From the NCBI GenBank assembly GCA_036387415.1, contig DASVTU010000034.1, positions 39,626-103,625 of the forward strand: a stretch of DNA of 64,000 bases, given 5' to 3'. A program made the translations under genes and the position numbers. This stretch comes from DASVTU01 sp036387415. Its GTDB lineage: Bacteria; Acidobacteriota; Blastocatellia; Pyrinomonadales; Pyrinomonadaceae. The notes beneath the pieces are model-generated. The model was not told where the DNA came from and made no database searches. It saw only the letters and a program-made list of their open reading frames with translations. Below are positions 17,457 through 25,304 of the stretch, in pieces (positions within the stretch are counted from its first letter, which is position 1; each line of letters opens with the position of its first letter).

Positions 17457-17556
17457 GACACTTTTTCTTCCCGACGGACGCGTGCTCGCGGCGTCCGCTC
17501 TTGGTTTGTGTTGACCGATGTCGGTTGATTGATACGGGTACGAGCGCGGCGTGATT

Positions 17557-17934
17557 TTAGAGCGGCTGCCGTCCGGCAAAACCCGCTTCCATGTCGTGCC
17601 ACCATTCGATTTCGTCGCCCTCGCCGAGTTGCCAGCAGAGCAACACGACACGCCCTTCGCGCAACGACGGAAAATCTATCAGGCCGCGTCCGTAGTCTTT
17701 GAGTTGAACGCCGAGGGCGTCGAGTTCGCCCGTGTGCTCGGCGAGGCTCAGAATCGCGGACAGATACCTGTCGCTTCCGGCGAAACCGCCGCCGCCGAGT
17801 TCCGCGCCTTCCGCAGCGCGTTTGGCCGCCTCGCGCCAGAAGTTCATGCGTTTGTACGCGCGCTGAATCCTTTCGACGATGCCACGCACCATCGGTAATA
17901 AAGCGTTGGCCTCTTCAATCTTGAAAAGCTTCAT
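17557..17934 (-). CDS. DUF2203 family protein
   Basis: A 125-residue cytoplasmic protein matching DUF2203: N-terminal FKIEEANALLPMVRGIVERIQ, a helical middle, then GVQLKDYGRGLIDFPSLREGRVVLLCWQLGEGDEIEWWHDMEAGFAGR, the very conserved end of the family. Function is unknown. It is followed by lepB on the same strand 100 bases on and preceded by a word palindrome. Confidence 0.88.
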   Translation of the reverse strand: MKLFKIEEANALLPMVRGIVERIQRAYKRMNFWREAAKRAAEGAELGGGGFAGSDRYLSAILSLAEHTGELDALGVQLKDYGRGLIDFPSLREGRVVLLCWQLGEGDEIEWWHDMEAGFAGRQPL

Positions 17935-17935
17935 A

Positions 17936-18006
17936 AATTAGAGGTCAGAGATGAGATGTCAGAGGTTAGTGAAATCAGCTTTGTTTAACTGACCTCTGAC
18001 CTCTGT
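17936..18006. repeat. GAGGTCAG-word palindrome
   Basis: The left arm TTAGAGGTCAGAGATGAGATG and TCAGAGGTTAGTGAAA is mirrored by TTTAACTGACCTCTGACCTCTG. The words are the same as in the gaps at 25214 and 54821. It occupies nearly the whole gap between the NYN gene stop and the DUF2203 start on the same strand. Confidence 0.8.
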
Positions 18007-18008
18007 TC

Positions 18009-18824
18009 TTACTGGTCGTCTGTGACGCGGATGAAGTCCGAGACGGTTTTGAACTGGTCGAGTTCGTCGTTCATCTCGGCTTCGGACGTGGTGCGCGCCG
18101 CCGTTTCATGAATCGTCTCACGATGATTGTTGCTCAATTCAGGATGTGTGAGCGGGTTGATGGCCTGCGGCACAAGACTACCGTTCGGCGGCGGCAGTTC
18201 ATGGTTCATCGGGTGCGAATCGTGTCCGTTGTGGACGTAGGTTTGCGGCTGCTCGTCGTGATGCGGGTGGTGGTCGTAGTAGCGCGCGCCGTGCGAAGCC
18301 TCTTTGCGAACCTTGTCGGCAATTTCGCCGAGGTCGATGAAATAGTCTGCCACGTCGATGAGTTTGGGCGCGGTGTTGGAACGAAAGCCCGCGACCTCGA
18401 CGCGGCAACCCTTGTATGCCACGGCGTTGACGGCATAGACGAAATCTTCGTCGCCGGAGACGAGGACTGCCGTGTCGTAGCGTCCGGCTAGCGAGAGCAT
18501 GTCCACGGCGATTTCGACATCGAGATTCGCCTTGCGCGTGCCGTCGTAGAAAGTCTTGAGTTCCTTGTGCACGACGCGAAAGCCGTTGCGACGCATCCAG
18601 AGCAGAAAGCCCTGTTGCCGCTCGGCTCCGACATCGACGCCCGTGTAAAAGAAGGCGCGCAAGAGGCGACCGTCGCCTAAGAGAACTCGCAGAAGCTTGT
18701 TGTAGTCGATGTCTATATTGTGAAAACGCGCTGCGTGGAAAAGATTGTTACCATCAATGAAAACCGCCACCCTACCCCTGTAACCTAACAGCCACGAAAT
18801 GTTGTTTGTTGGGTCAAAATGCAT
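18009..18824 (-). CDS. NYN-domain (LabA/DUF88) protein, putative RNase
   Basis: A 271-residue protein with an N-terminal NYN/PIN-like domain. It begins RGRVAVFIDGNNLFHAAR (first acidic residue in IDGNN), continues with RKANLDVEIAVDMLSLAGRYDTAVLVSGDEDF (acidic residues in VD and SGDEDF) and ends near KLIDVADYFIDLGEI. These acidic positions form the metal site in the family, which includes RNases. The C-terminal ~90 residues are His/Asn-rich and probably disordered. GGTGG lies eight bases before the ATG. The RNA target is unknown. Confidence 0.85.
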   Translation of the reverse strand: MHFDPTNNISWLLGYRGRVAVFIDGNNLFHAARFHNIDIDYNKLLRVLLGDGRLLRAFFYTGVDVGAERQQGFLLWMRRNGFRVVHKELKTFYDGTRKANLDVEIAVDMLSLAGRYDTAVLVSGDEDFVYAVNAVAYKGCRVEVAGFRSNTAPKLIDVADYFIDLGEIADKVRKEASHGARYYDHHPHHDEQPQTYVHNGHDSHPMNHELPPPNGSLVPQAINPLTHPELSNNHRETIHETAARTTSEAEMNDELDQFKTVSDFIRVTDDQ

Positions 18825-18924
18825 GCAAAAACCACCCCGTTAAATTTATTGAATTTCAAATATCGACCAATCACTAACCTAGAATGCCGCCGCGAGGTGC
18901 GAGAGGTCAAGCGCAAAGCTTCAT

Positions 18925-19932
18925 TTACGGTGTCGGCGCGGTGCCGGGAGCGACGGGCGTCGGCGCAGTTGCGGCGGGCGACGCGGCGGCATTTGTCGGA
19001 GATGTCGTCGGCGGAATCGCGTTTGTCGGCGTCGCAGCGATGATGTCGCCCGTCAGGGCATCGACGTAGACCATGAGCGGCGAGACGTTTGCGCCGCCGA
19101 CCGACACTTCCCATGCGAGATGAATGGCGAGCATGGTCGGGTCGTCAGCGCGCGTTTGCGGGTAGACGACGAGTTCGCGCACGGTCGTCTCGTTGGTGGC
19201 GGTCACGTTCAAACTTTGCTCGCGCCCGCCTGCGTCCGTGTAGGCGATGCTGCGACCCGCGAGACGCGTCACAACATCCTGCGGCGTCACCGCCGGACGC
19301 AACGCCTCCATCGCGCGTTCGATGCGAGGAAAGACGGGGAGCGCCGTGCTCGACAAGGCGACGATGCGACGGTCTGCGGGCATCCATTCGATGTCGAGCA
19401 GCCCGTAGCCCGCGCGCAACGGATAACGAAACGGCGTCTGTCGATAGCGCGCACGTTTGGTTCCGTTGGGCGTGTCTACGCGTTCGACGAGCGAGAGGTC
19501 TTCGGGCGCGACGCCAAGCATGACTCGCGCGCCCGTAATAAAACGGCGCAGAGACTCGCGTGTCTCCTCCTCGGTCGGCGACGTGCCCTGCGCCTCACCG
19601 CCGACGAGTGGCAGACGCAACGACGCCGAGGCTGGCATCGAAGGCAACGCGCGCACCGTCGCCGTAACGGGTTGCAGTTCCGGTGCGCCCACTCCTGCCG
19701 CCACTGCCTGTTCGCCTATCAGCGACGCCCAGACGCCGAGCACGCGTTCGCGTCTCTCCTCGCGCGTGGCGAGCATGACAGGATAGGCTGGTTCGTTCGG
19801 ACGCGGGCGTCCCGTCTCCGGTTGACGCGAAAGACTCGCGCACGCGCTGGCGAGAACCGCGAGCGCGATGCATGTGGTGACCTGCACGAACGTCCAACGT
19901 CGTTTCGACAAGATGAATTTGCTGTGCGGCAT
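18925..19932 (-). CDS. Lipoprotein-like secreted protein with PepSY/FTP-like C-terminus
   Basis: A 335-residue exported protein. The N-terminus has a hydrophobic segment ending LASACAS, a weak lipobox with Cys as the first mature residue. The remainder resembles the propeptide part (FTP/PepSY) of thermolysin-type proteases: TPQDVVTRLAGRSIAYTDAGG and the end HLAWEVSVGGANVSPLMVYVDALTGDII. No peptidase domain follows; instead there is a Pro/Thr/Ala-rich tail. It may be a stand-alone inhibitor or chaperone-like relative, which is inference. It diverges from the zinc-ribbon gene at 20132 across a word palindrome. Confidence 0.65.
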   Translation of the reverse strand: MPHSKFILSKRRWTFVQVTTCIALAVLASACASLSRQPETGRPRPNEPAYPVMLATREERRERVLGVWASLIGEQAVAAGVGAPELQPVTATVRALPSMPASASLRLPLVGGEAQGTSPTEEETRESLRRFITGARVMLGVAPEDLSLVERVDTPNGTKRARYRQTPFRYPLRAGYGLLDIEWMPADRRIVALSSTALPVFPRIERAMEALRPAVTPQDVVTRLAGRSIAYTDAGGREQSLNVTATNETTVRELVVYPQTRADDPTMLAIHLAWEVSVGGANVSPLMVYVDALTGDIIAATPTNAIPPTTSPTNAAASPAATAPTPVAPGTAPTP

Positions 19933-20000
19933 CGGCGTTGAAGAATGAAACGCGGAAAAAGTTTCTGCTAAAAAACCTCTCGGTGATTATACTGCAAAGA

Positions 20001-20106
20001 ACAGCGAGCAGTAAGCAGTAAGCCGTGTGCGGCAAAAGCAAGAAACAGCAAATCATGAATCGGATATCCGTTTTGACTACTCGCTGCTTACCGCACACTG
20101 TTATCG
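20001..20106. repeat. GCAGTAAGC-word palindrome between divergent genes
   Basis: Left arm: CGAGCAGTAAGCAGTAAGC and CGTGTGCGGCAAAAGC. Right arm in reverse complement: ACAGTGTGCGGTAAGCAGCG followed by AGTAG. It lies between two divergent start codons, so it cannot serve as an ordinary 3' terminator for either neighbour. Confidence 0.7.
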
Positions 20107-20131
20107 TATAATCGAAGGACGGAGAAGCAAC

Positions 20132-21190
20132 TTGCCGGACGAGAAAGACGACATCATTTCATCGTTTGATGCGGTGCCCGCGCAACGCGAGGCGCGCGGT
20201 TTTACGCGCGAGCAGATGGTGGCGTGCGAAAAATGCCAACGCGCTAATCCGCCGACGCGCATGAACTGTCTTTATTGCGGCGCGGCGTTGCCCGCGAACG
20301 AGGCCACAGCCGCGTTGCGCCGTCCCGTGCTCCGGCAGTTGGAGACATGGGAACAGGGCTTCAACGTTGTCTTGTTGCCGAGTGCCGCCGAGTCGAGTGT
20401 CGCGTCGGGTGTCGCAGCGAGCGTCGGAGCGGCGTTCTCGGAAGCGGCTTCGTTGTTACGTCTTGAGCCGGAACGTGTGAGCGAAATCGCGTCGGCGCGC
20501 AAGCCTCTGCCGTTGGCGCGCGTGGCATCGCGCGAGGAGGCGTCGCTTGTTGTGGAGAGGCTCAGGGCATCGGGTCTGCAAGTCGAGACAGTGGCGGATG
20601 AACTGCTGGCGGTCGAGACGCAGCAGCCGACGCGCATCCGAAGGCTTGAGTTCGCCGACGATGTGCTGACGGGTTGGAGCGGCGCGGGCGACGAGGCGCA
20701 TGTGCTCGCTTGGACGGAGATTGAATCGCTGGTGAGCGGTCGGCTTTTCACGAAGCGCATCGAGATGGAAGAACGTCGCACGCGTCTCGGCATGGAGAAG
20801 GAGACGGTGGACGCGCGCGAGATGACCGACGACGCGGGCGTCGTCGAGATTTTCGGCAGACGCGGCGAGGTCGATTGGCGCATCATCAGCGACAGCTTTG
20901 ATTATTCGTGCCTCGGCCAACGCAAGAGTCTTCTCGCCAGAGAAAATTTCGTCACGCTCGGCGAGATGCTCCGCGCGCGCGCCGCCTCAGCCGCTTTCGA
21001 CGATGACTATACGCGCCTGCGCCATCTGCTCGCTGCCGCTTGGCCGCTCGCCGAACACACCGAATCGCGCGGCCTGCGACGCGAACGCCCCGGCAAATTC
21101 AACGTCGAAGCCGCCACCATCGTCAGCAACGAAACGCAATGGACGCGCTATGCGCGCCTGCGAAATTATTATGCGACGAAGAACCGTTGA
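20132..21190 (+). CDS. Zinc-ribbon protein of unknown function
   Basis: A 352-residue protein starting at a TTG placed seven bases after GGAG. A four-Cys ribbon lies near residues 31-50 (CEKCQRANPPTRMNCLYCGAA). The middle has Ala-rich helices and the C-terminal ~160 residues look globular, with VLAWTEIESLVSGRLF and FDYSCLGQRKSLLARENFVTL. No family is recognised. It precedes rlmB by 18 bases on the same strand and the two are probably co-transcribed, so a role around RNA or translation is possible but unproven. Confidence 0.7.
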   Translation: MPDEKDDIISSFDAVPAQREARGFTREQMVACEKCQRANPPTRMNCLYCGAALPANEATAALRRPVLRQLETWEQGFNVVLLPSAAESSVASGVAASVGAAFSEAASLLRLEPERVSEIASARKPLPLARVASREEASLVVERLRASGLQVETVADELLAVETQQPTRIRRLEFADDVLTGWSGAGDEAHVLAWTEIESLVSGRLFTKRIEMEERRTRLGMEKETVDAREMTDDAGVVEIFGRRGEVDWRIISDSFDYSCLGQRKSLLARENFVTLGEMLRARAASAAFDDDYTRLRHLLAAAWPLAEHTESRGLRRERPGKFNVEAATIVSNETQWTRYARLRNYYATKNR

Positions 21191-21208
21191 CAGTAGACAG
21201 AAGCCAGC

Positions 21209-22093
21209 ATGAAGAACAAGAACGAGAGAGCAGTGGTGCATCAAGCGGCGCATGGCGGGTCGGCTTCGAGCGAGGGGCAGGTGCATGGATTGTTGCCGGT
21301 ATTGGAAGCGTTGCGGGCGGGGAATCGTCCGGTGGAGCGCATCACGTTGGCGGAGGGAGCGCACGAAGGTCGTCTGCGGGAGTTGATGGAACTGGCGCGG
21401 CGTGCGCGTGTGCCGGTGCGACGTGCGCCGCGTGCGGAGTTGCAGAGGATGGCGGCGGGCGCGAACCATCAGGGCGTGATTGCGACGGTCGCGGCGGCAA
21501 GTTATCGTGATGCAGACGAGTTGTTGGATGCGCTGTCGGCGCGGGTCGGTGCGGACGATGCGCCGCTCGCGCTGGTGCTCGACGGCGTGGAAGACCCGCG
21601 CAATCTCGGCGCGATTATCAGGACGGCGGAATGTGCGGGCGTCGATGCGCTGTTTGTGCCGGAGCGACGCGCCGCAGGGTTGACCGAGACGGTCGCGAAG
21701 GCTTCGGCGGGAGCGTTGGAGTATCTTCCGGTGGCGCGCGTGGGCAACGTCGTGCGGTTGGTCGAGGATATGAAGGAGCGTGCCATCTGGACGGTCGGGA
21801 CGGCGGCAGACGCTGGATTGGACTACACGGCCTGGGATTGGACGCAGCCCTGCGCGCTCCTCTTGGGCGGCGAGGGCGCGGGCTTGCGTCGTCTGGTGCG
21901 CGAGCGTTGTGATGCGTTGGTGCGTATCCCTCTGCGCGGTCGCATCTCGTCGCTCAACGTGTCGGTCGCCGCAGGCATCGTGCTCTATGAAGCCGTCCGG
22001 CAACGAACCGCGCGCCTCGCCGACGCGTATAAGAATGTGCAGACGGAGAAACAAGCCAACCCCGATATGCAGACAGAGAACGAAGCGACTTGA
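21209..22093 (+). CDS. rlmB: TrmH/SpoU-family rRNA 2'-O-methyltransferase (RlmB-like)
   Basis: A 294-residue SPOUT methyltransferase, probably methylating the 2'-OH of a guanosine in 23S rRNA using S-adenosylmethionine. A substrate-binding domain (VHGLLPVLEALRAGNRPVERI) precedes the knotted domain with motif 1 DGVEDPRNLGAIIRTAECAG, motif 2 LLLGGEGAGLRRLVRERCDA and motif 3 RISSLNVSVAAGIVLYEA. The length fits RlmB with a short extension at each end. The exact target nucleotide is inferred from overall similarity only. Confidence 0.88.
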   Translation: MKNKNERAVVHQAAHGGSASSEGQVHGLLPVLEALRAGNRPVERITLAEGAHEGRLRELMELARRARVPVRRAPRAELQRMAAGANHQGVIATVAAASYRDADELLDALSARVGADDAPLALVLDGVEDPRNLGAIIRTAECAGVDALFVPERRAAGLTETVAKASAGALEYLPVARVGNVVRLVEDMKERAIWTVGTAADAGLDYTAWDWTQPCALLLGGEGAGLRRLVRERCDALVRIPLRGRISSLNVSVAAGIVLYEAVRQRTARLADAYKNVQTEKQANPDMQTENEAT

Positions 22094-22278
22094 AGAACGA
22101 TGTGATGAACAACGCGACAAATGCCCCTTATGAAGAGTTGCAATGGGGAATCCGAAAAGAAAACTCAGCGTATGGATTTTGAAAAGAAGGTTGGCCGCGT
22201 CGGAGTTTGAGGGGTTGGGATGCGGAGTTTGAAAATCGGAGACGCGGGTTTGGTTGGCGATGTGGGAGGGAAATGCCG

Positions 22279-22809
22279 ATGTACTGTCCAAGATGTGCGA
22301 CAGCAAATCTCGACAATGCGCGTTTCTGTCGTGCGTGTGGTGCGGACATCAGTCTTGTCCCGCAGGCGATGACGGGGCACTTGTCGAGAGAGACACACGG
22401 CGCGTCGGAAGTTGAAGATGAAAGTCGCGGACGCAAGCGGCGCCGTCGCAGAGAGAAAGCACCGCCGAGCCTCGAAGGCGTCCTCAAAAACGTCTTTACG
22501 GGCATCGCGTTTATGCTGATTTTCGTGGTGGGTCTACTCTTCTTCCGGCGCGATTTTATACTCTTTTTCTGGGCGATAATTCCGGGATTGGCATGCATCG
22601 GCGAAGCCATCGGCCAGTACATTCGCCTCAACCAGGAACGCGCCGCGCTCGCTCCTCCGTCCTACGCGCAACCGTCGATGGCGATGCCTCCGCCGACACG
22701 CGCAAGCGCCTTGCCTCCGCCTGACACGTCGGAAATCATCGCGCCTCCGTCGAGCGTCACCGAAGGCACGACGCGCCATCTCGGAGTGCGTCGTGAACGA
22801 ATGGAATAA
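22279..22809 (+). CDS. Zinc-ribbon membrane protein with VTEGTTRHL tail (first of tandem pair)
   Basis: A 176-residue protein starting MYCPRCATANLDNARFCRAC, a four-Cys zinc ribbon, then a basic linker, a hydrophobic region of two short helices (FTGIAFMLIFVVGLLFF and FWAIIPGLACIGEAIG), a Pro-rich stretch and the tail SVTEGTTRHL. GGAGG sits nine bases before the ATG used here; an ATG two codons earlier is too close to it. The next gene is a paralogue with the same order of parts. Function is unknown; topology suggests that both ends are cytoplasmic. Confidence 0.78.
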   Translation: MYCPRCATANLDNARFCRACGADISLVPQAMTGHLSRETHGASEVEDESRGRKRRRRREKAPPSLEGVLKNVFTGIAFMLIFVVGLLFFRRDFILFFWAIIPGLACIGEAIGQYIRLNQERAALAPPSYAQPSMAMPPPTRASALPPPDTSEIIAPPSSVTEGTTRHLGVRRERME

Positions 22810-22821
22810 GGGAGTTGCTAA

Positions 22822-23580
22822 ATGTATTGTCCGAAATGTGGGTCGCAAAACATCGAGGGCGCGAAATTTTGTCGTGCGTGCGGCGCAGACATCGTGGCCG
22901 TGTTGGAACAGTTGACGGGTCGCCTGCCGCAAGACCGCGACGAACACTCACGCGCCAACGCAGAGCAAGCCGCACGCAAGCCGACCGCCTTCGCTGACGA
23001 CGAAGCGACGGGCGACGCGCCGCGCACGGGCGACCCATCCTGGGAATCGATGTTTGGTTGGATGGCGAAATCTCCGCCGCGCCCGCCGCTCGCGCCCATG
23101 ATAAAGTTTGGACGCATAGGCGACGAGACTGGAAAATTGTCGGGCAAGCGTGGGCGCAGAAAAGAGTCGAAGACGAAAGAGGCGAAGATTGAAGACGGCA
23201 TCCAGAGTTTCTTCTGGGGCATCGGTTTTTTGTGCGTCGCCATCGCCATCGGCCTATTCATGCCGGGCGGTCGGTTCTGGTGGTTCTGGATGCTGCTTCC
23301 GGCCTTCGGTTTTATGGGCGGCGGCATGGCGGAGATTGTGCGTGCGAGACTGACGCAACGCATGTCGCCTTCGTCCGATTGGTCGGGCGCGATGGACAAC
23401 TCAGCACAGATGCCGCGACAGACCGCGCCACACTCTGACCTCAATCCCTCTTCGCCGGAGCGTTCCACTTCGGCCATCTTCCAACCGCCACCGCAGGGCA
23501 GCGTCACCGAAGGCACGACGCGCCATCTCGACCCGCGCAATCCCACGCCCGCCGCGTCCGAGCGCCCGTGGGAAAAGTGA
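22822..23580 (+). CDS. Zinc-ribbon membrane protein with VTEGTTRHL tail (second of tandem pair)
   Basis: A 252-residue paralogue of the preceding protein, 12 bases downstream. It starts MYCPKCGSQNIEGAKFCRAC and shares GADI with its neighbour. It has a longer variable charged linker, two membrane segments (FFWGIGFLCVAIAIGLFM and FWWFWMLLPAFGFMGG) and the tail GSVTEGTTRHLD plus a short extension. The tail coding sequence is identical to that of the first copy over about 31 bases, whereas the linkers differ. The pair is almost certainly an operon; the function is not known. Confidence 0.78.
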   Translation: MYCPKCGSQNIEGAKFCRACGADIVAVLEQLTGRLPQDRDEHSRANAEQAARKPTAFADDEATGDAPRTGDPSWESMFGWMAKSPPRPPLAPMIKFGRIGDETGKLSGKRGRRKESKTKEAKIEDGIQSFFWGIGFLCVAIAIGLFMPGGRFWWFWMLLPAFGFMGGGMAEIVRARLTQRMSPSSDWSGAMDNSAQMPRQTAPHSDLNPSSPERSTSAIFQPPPQGSVTEGTTRHLDPRNPTPAASERPWEK

Positions 23581-23617
23581 AACCGTTCGCGCGTCGTGCC
23601 GCCGCGAAGCCTCAAGC

Positions 23618-25213
23618 ATGGTCCCCGAAGAACGTCGCCAACTCACTGTGAACGAACGCGTCCACACACGCATCTGCGTCCCCGTCTGCGTCGCGCACGC
23701 GCGCGAACTAGCGCCGTCGGTCGAACGCGCCGCCACCCTCGCCGATGTCATCGAACTGCGTCTCGATTGTCTGCCCGAAGATGAATTCGCGTCGGCGTTG
23801 GAGCAATTACCGTCAATGCTCGACGCGTACCGGCAGCCGTTCATCCTCACATTGCGCCCCGCCGAACAAGGCGGGCATCGTCCTCTCACGCTCGACGAGC
23901 GTGCGCGTTTTTGGAGTGAGTTTGCACGGTCGCGCCTCGTCTCGTCGGCGGCGCATGACAGGCTTTTGTTCGACATCGAACACGACCTGTTGCTTCGAGG
24001 CAATCTTCATGTACGCGAAGACGACTGGCAGCGCATCGTCTGTTCGTTTCACGACTTCAACGTGACCGACGCGGCGACGCTCGATGCCGTCTACATGCAG
24101 ATGGCCGCAACGTCCGCACGCATCCTCAAGATTGCCGCGCATGCCAATTCCATCACCGATTGCCTCGTCGTCTTTCGTCTACTCGAACGCGCGCGGCGCG
24201 AGGGACGCGAAATGATTGCCATTGCGATGGGCGAGGCCGGAATCGCGACGCGCATCCTCGCGCCATCGCGCGGCGCGCATCTCACCTTCGGCGCATTGGA
24301 CGACGCGAGACGAACCGCGCCCGCGCAGTTGAGCGCCGACGAACTGCGTCGTCTTTATCGCATCGACTCCATCGACGAGGCCACGGAAATCTACGGCCTC
24401 GCGGGTCATCCCGTCGCCCATTCCGTCTCGCCGCACATGCACAACGCGGCCTTCGCGGCGACCGACATCAATGCCGTCTACATTCCTTTCGACGTGAGCG
24501 ACGCCGACGAATTCTTTCACCGCATGCTGCACCCGCGCACGCGCGAGATGGATTGGCGCTTGCGCGGTCTGAGCATCACCGCGCCGCACAAGAGCGCGTG
24601 GATGTCGCGCCTTGATTGGGTGGAAGCGTCGGCCACAGAGATTGGCGCGGTCAACACCGTCGTGATAAGAGACAATGCGCTCCACGGCTACAACACGGAT
24701 GCCCCTGCGTCGCTCGCGCCTTTGGCGGAGAAGTGGAATTTGCGCGGCGCACGGGTCGCCATCCTCGGCGCGGGCGGCGCGGCGCGTGCGACGCTGTGGA
24801 GCCTGCGAGAGAGAGGCGTGAGTGTTACCGTCTTTGCACGCGACGCGGGGCGTGCGCGCGAAACGGCGCGACAGTTCGGCGCGTCTGTCGCGTCGCTCGA
24901 CGGCGCGCGGTTCGCCGAGTTCGACATCGTTATCAACGCGACGCCGCTCGGCACGCGCGGGAGACATCAAGACCGGACTCCGGCTCTCGCCAATCAACTT
25001 CGAGGCGCGCAGGTTGTCTATGATCTCGTCTACAATCCTTCGGAGACGCGATTGCTACGCGAAGCGCGCGACGCAGGTTGCGAGACGCTCGGCGGCCTCC
25101 CGATGCTCGTCGCGCAAGCCGCCGCACAGTTCAAACTCTGGACAGGACACGACGCGCCCGTCGCGGCGATGCGCGACGCGGCGACGAAGCAACTGGCAGA
25201 AGTCGGAAGTTAA
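23618..25213 (+). CDS. aroDE: Fused 3-dehydroquinate dehydratase / shikimate dehydrogenase
   Basis: A 531-residue bifunctional shikimate-pathway enzyme. Residues ~10-240 form a type I dehydroquinate dehydratase with ELRLDCLPEDE, CSFHDFN and the Schiff-base lysine in RILKIAAHANS. Residues ~260-525 form an NADPH-dependent shikimate dehydrogenase with YGLAGHPVAHSVSPHMHNAA, LSITAPHKS, GAVNTVV, GYNTDA, the dinucleotide loop LGAGGAARA and NATPLGTRG. The start is the ATG at MVPEERR; a later GTG is possible. No other aro gene is adjacent. A 29-base perfect hairpin begins right at the stop codon. Confidence 0.93.
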   Translation: MVPEERRQLTVNERVHTRICVPVCVAHARELAPSVERAATLADVIELRLDCLPEDEFASALEQLPSMLDAYRQPFILTLRPAEQGGHRPLTLDERARFWSEFARSRLVSSAAHDRLLFDIEHDLLLRGNLHVREDDWQRIVCSFHDFNVTDAATLDAVYMQMAATSARILKIAAHANSITDCLVVFRLLERARREGREMIAIAMGEAGIATRILAPSRGAHLTFGALDDARRTAPAQLSADELRRLYRIDSIDEATEIYGLAGHPVAHSVSPHMHNAAFAATDINAVYIPFDVSDADEFFHRMLHPRTREMDWRLRGLSITAPHKSAWMSRLDWVEASATEIGAVNTVVIRDNALHGYNTDAPASLAPLAEKWNLRGARVAILGAGGAARATLWSLRERGVSVTVFARDAGRARETARQFGASVASLDGARFAEFDIVINATPLGTRGRHQDRTPALANQLRGAQVVYDLVYNPSETRLLREARDAGCETLGGLPMLVAQAAAQFKLWTGHDAPVAAMRDAATKQLAEVGS

Positions 25214-25289
25214 AGGTCAGAGGCGAGAGGCGAGAGGTCAGTTAAAAACAGAAATCTTTTACTGACCTCTCGCCTCTCGCCTCTGACCT
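25214..25289. repeat. Perfect 29-base word palindrome (GAGGTCAG / GAGGCGAG words)
   Basis: Positions 25214-25242 and 25261-25289 are exact reverse complements. The left arm reads AGGTCAG, then GAGGCGA twice, then GAGGTCAGT. The arm starts the base after the aroDE stop codon and ends 15 bases before the next start. There is no T-run after the stem. Confidence 0.92.
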
Positions 25290-25304
25290 CTGTTCTCTAA
25301 ATTT

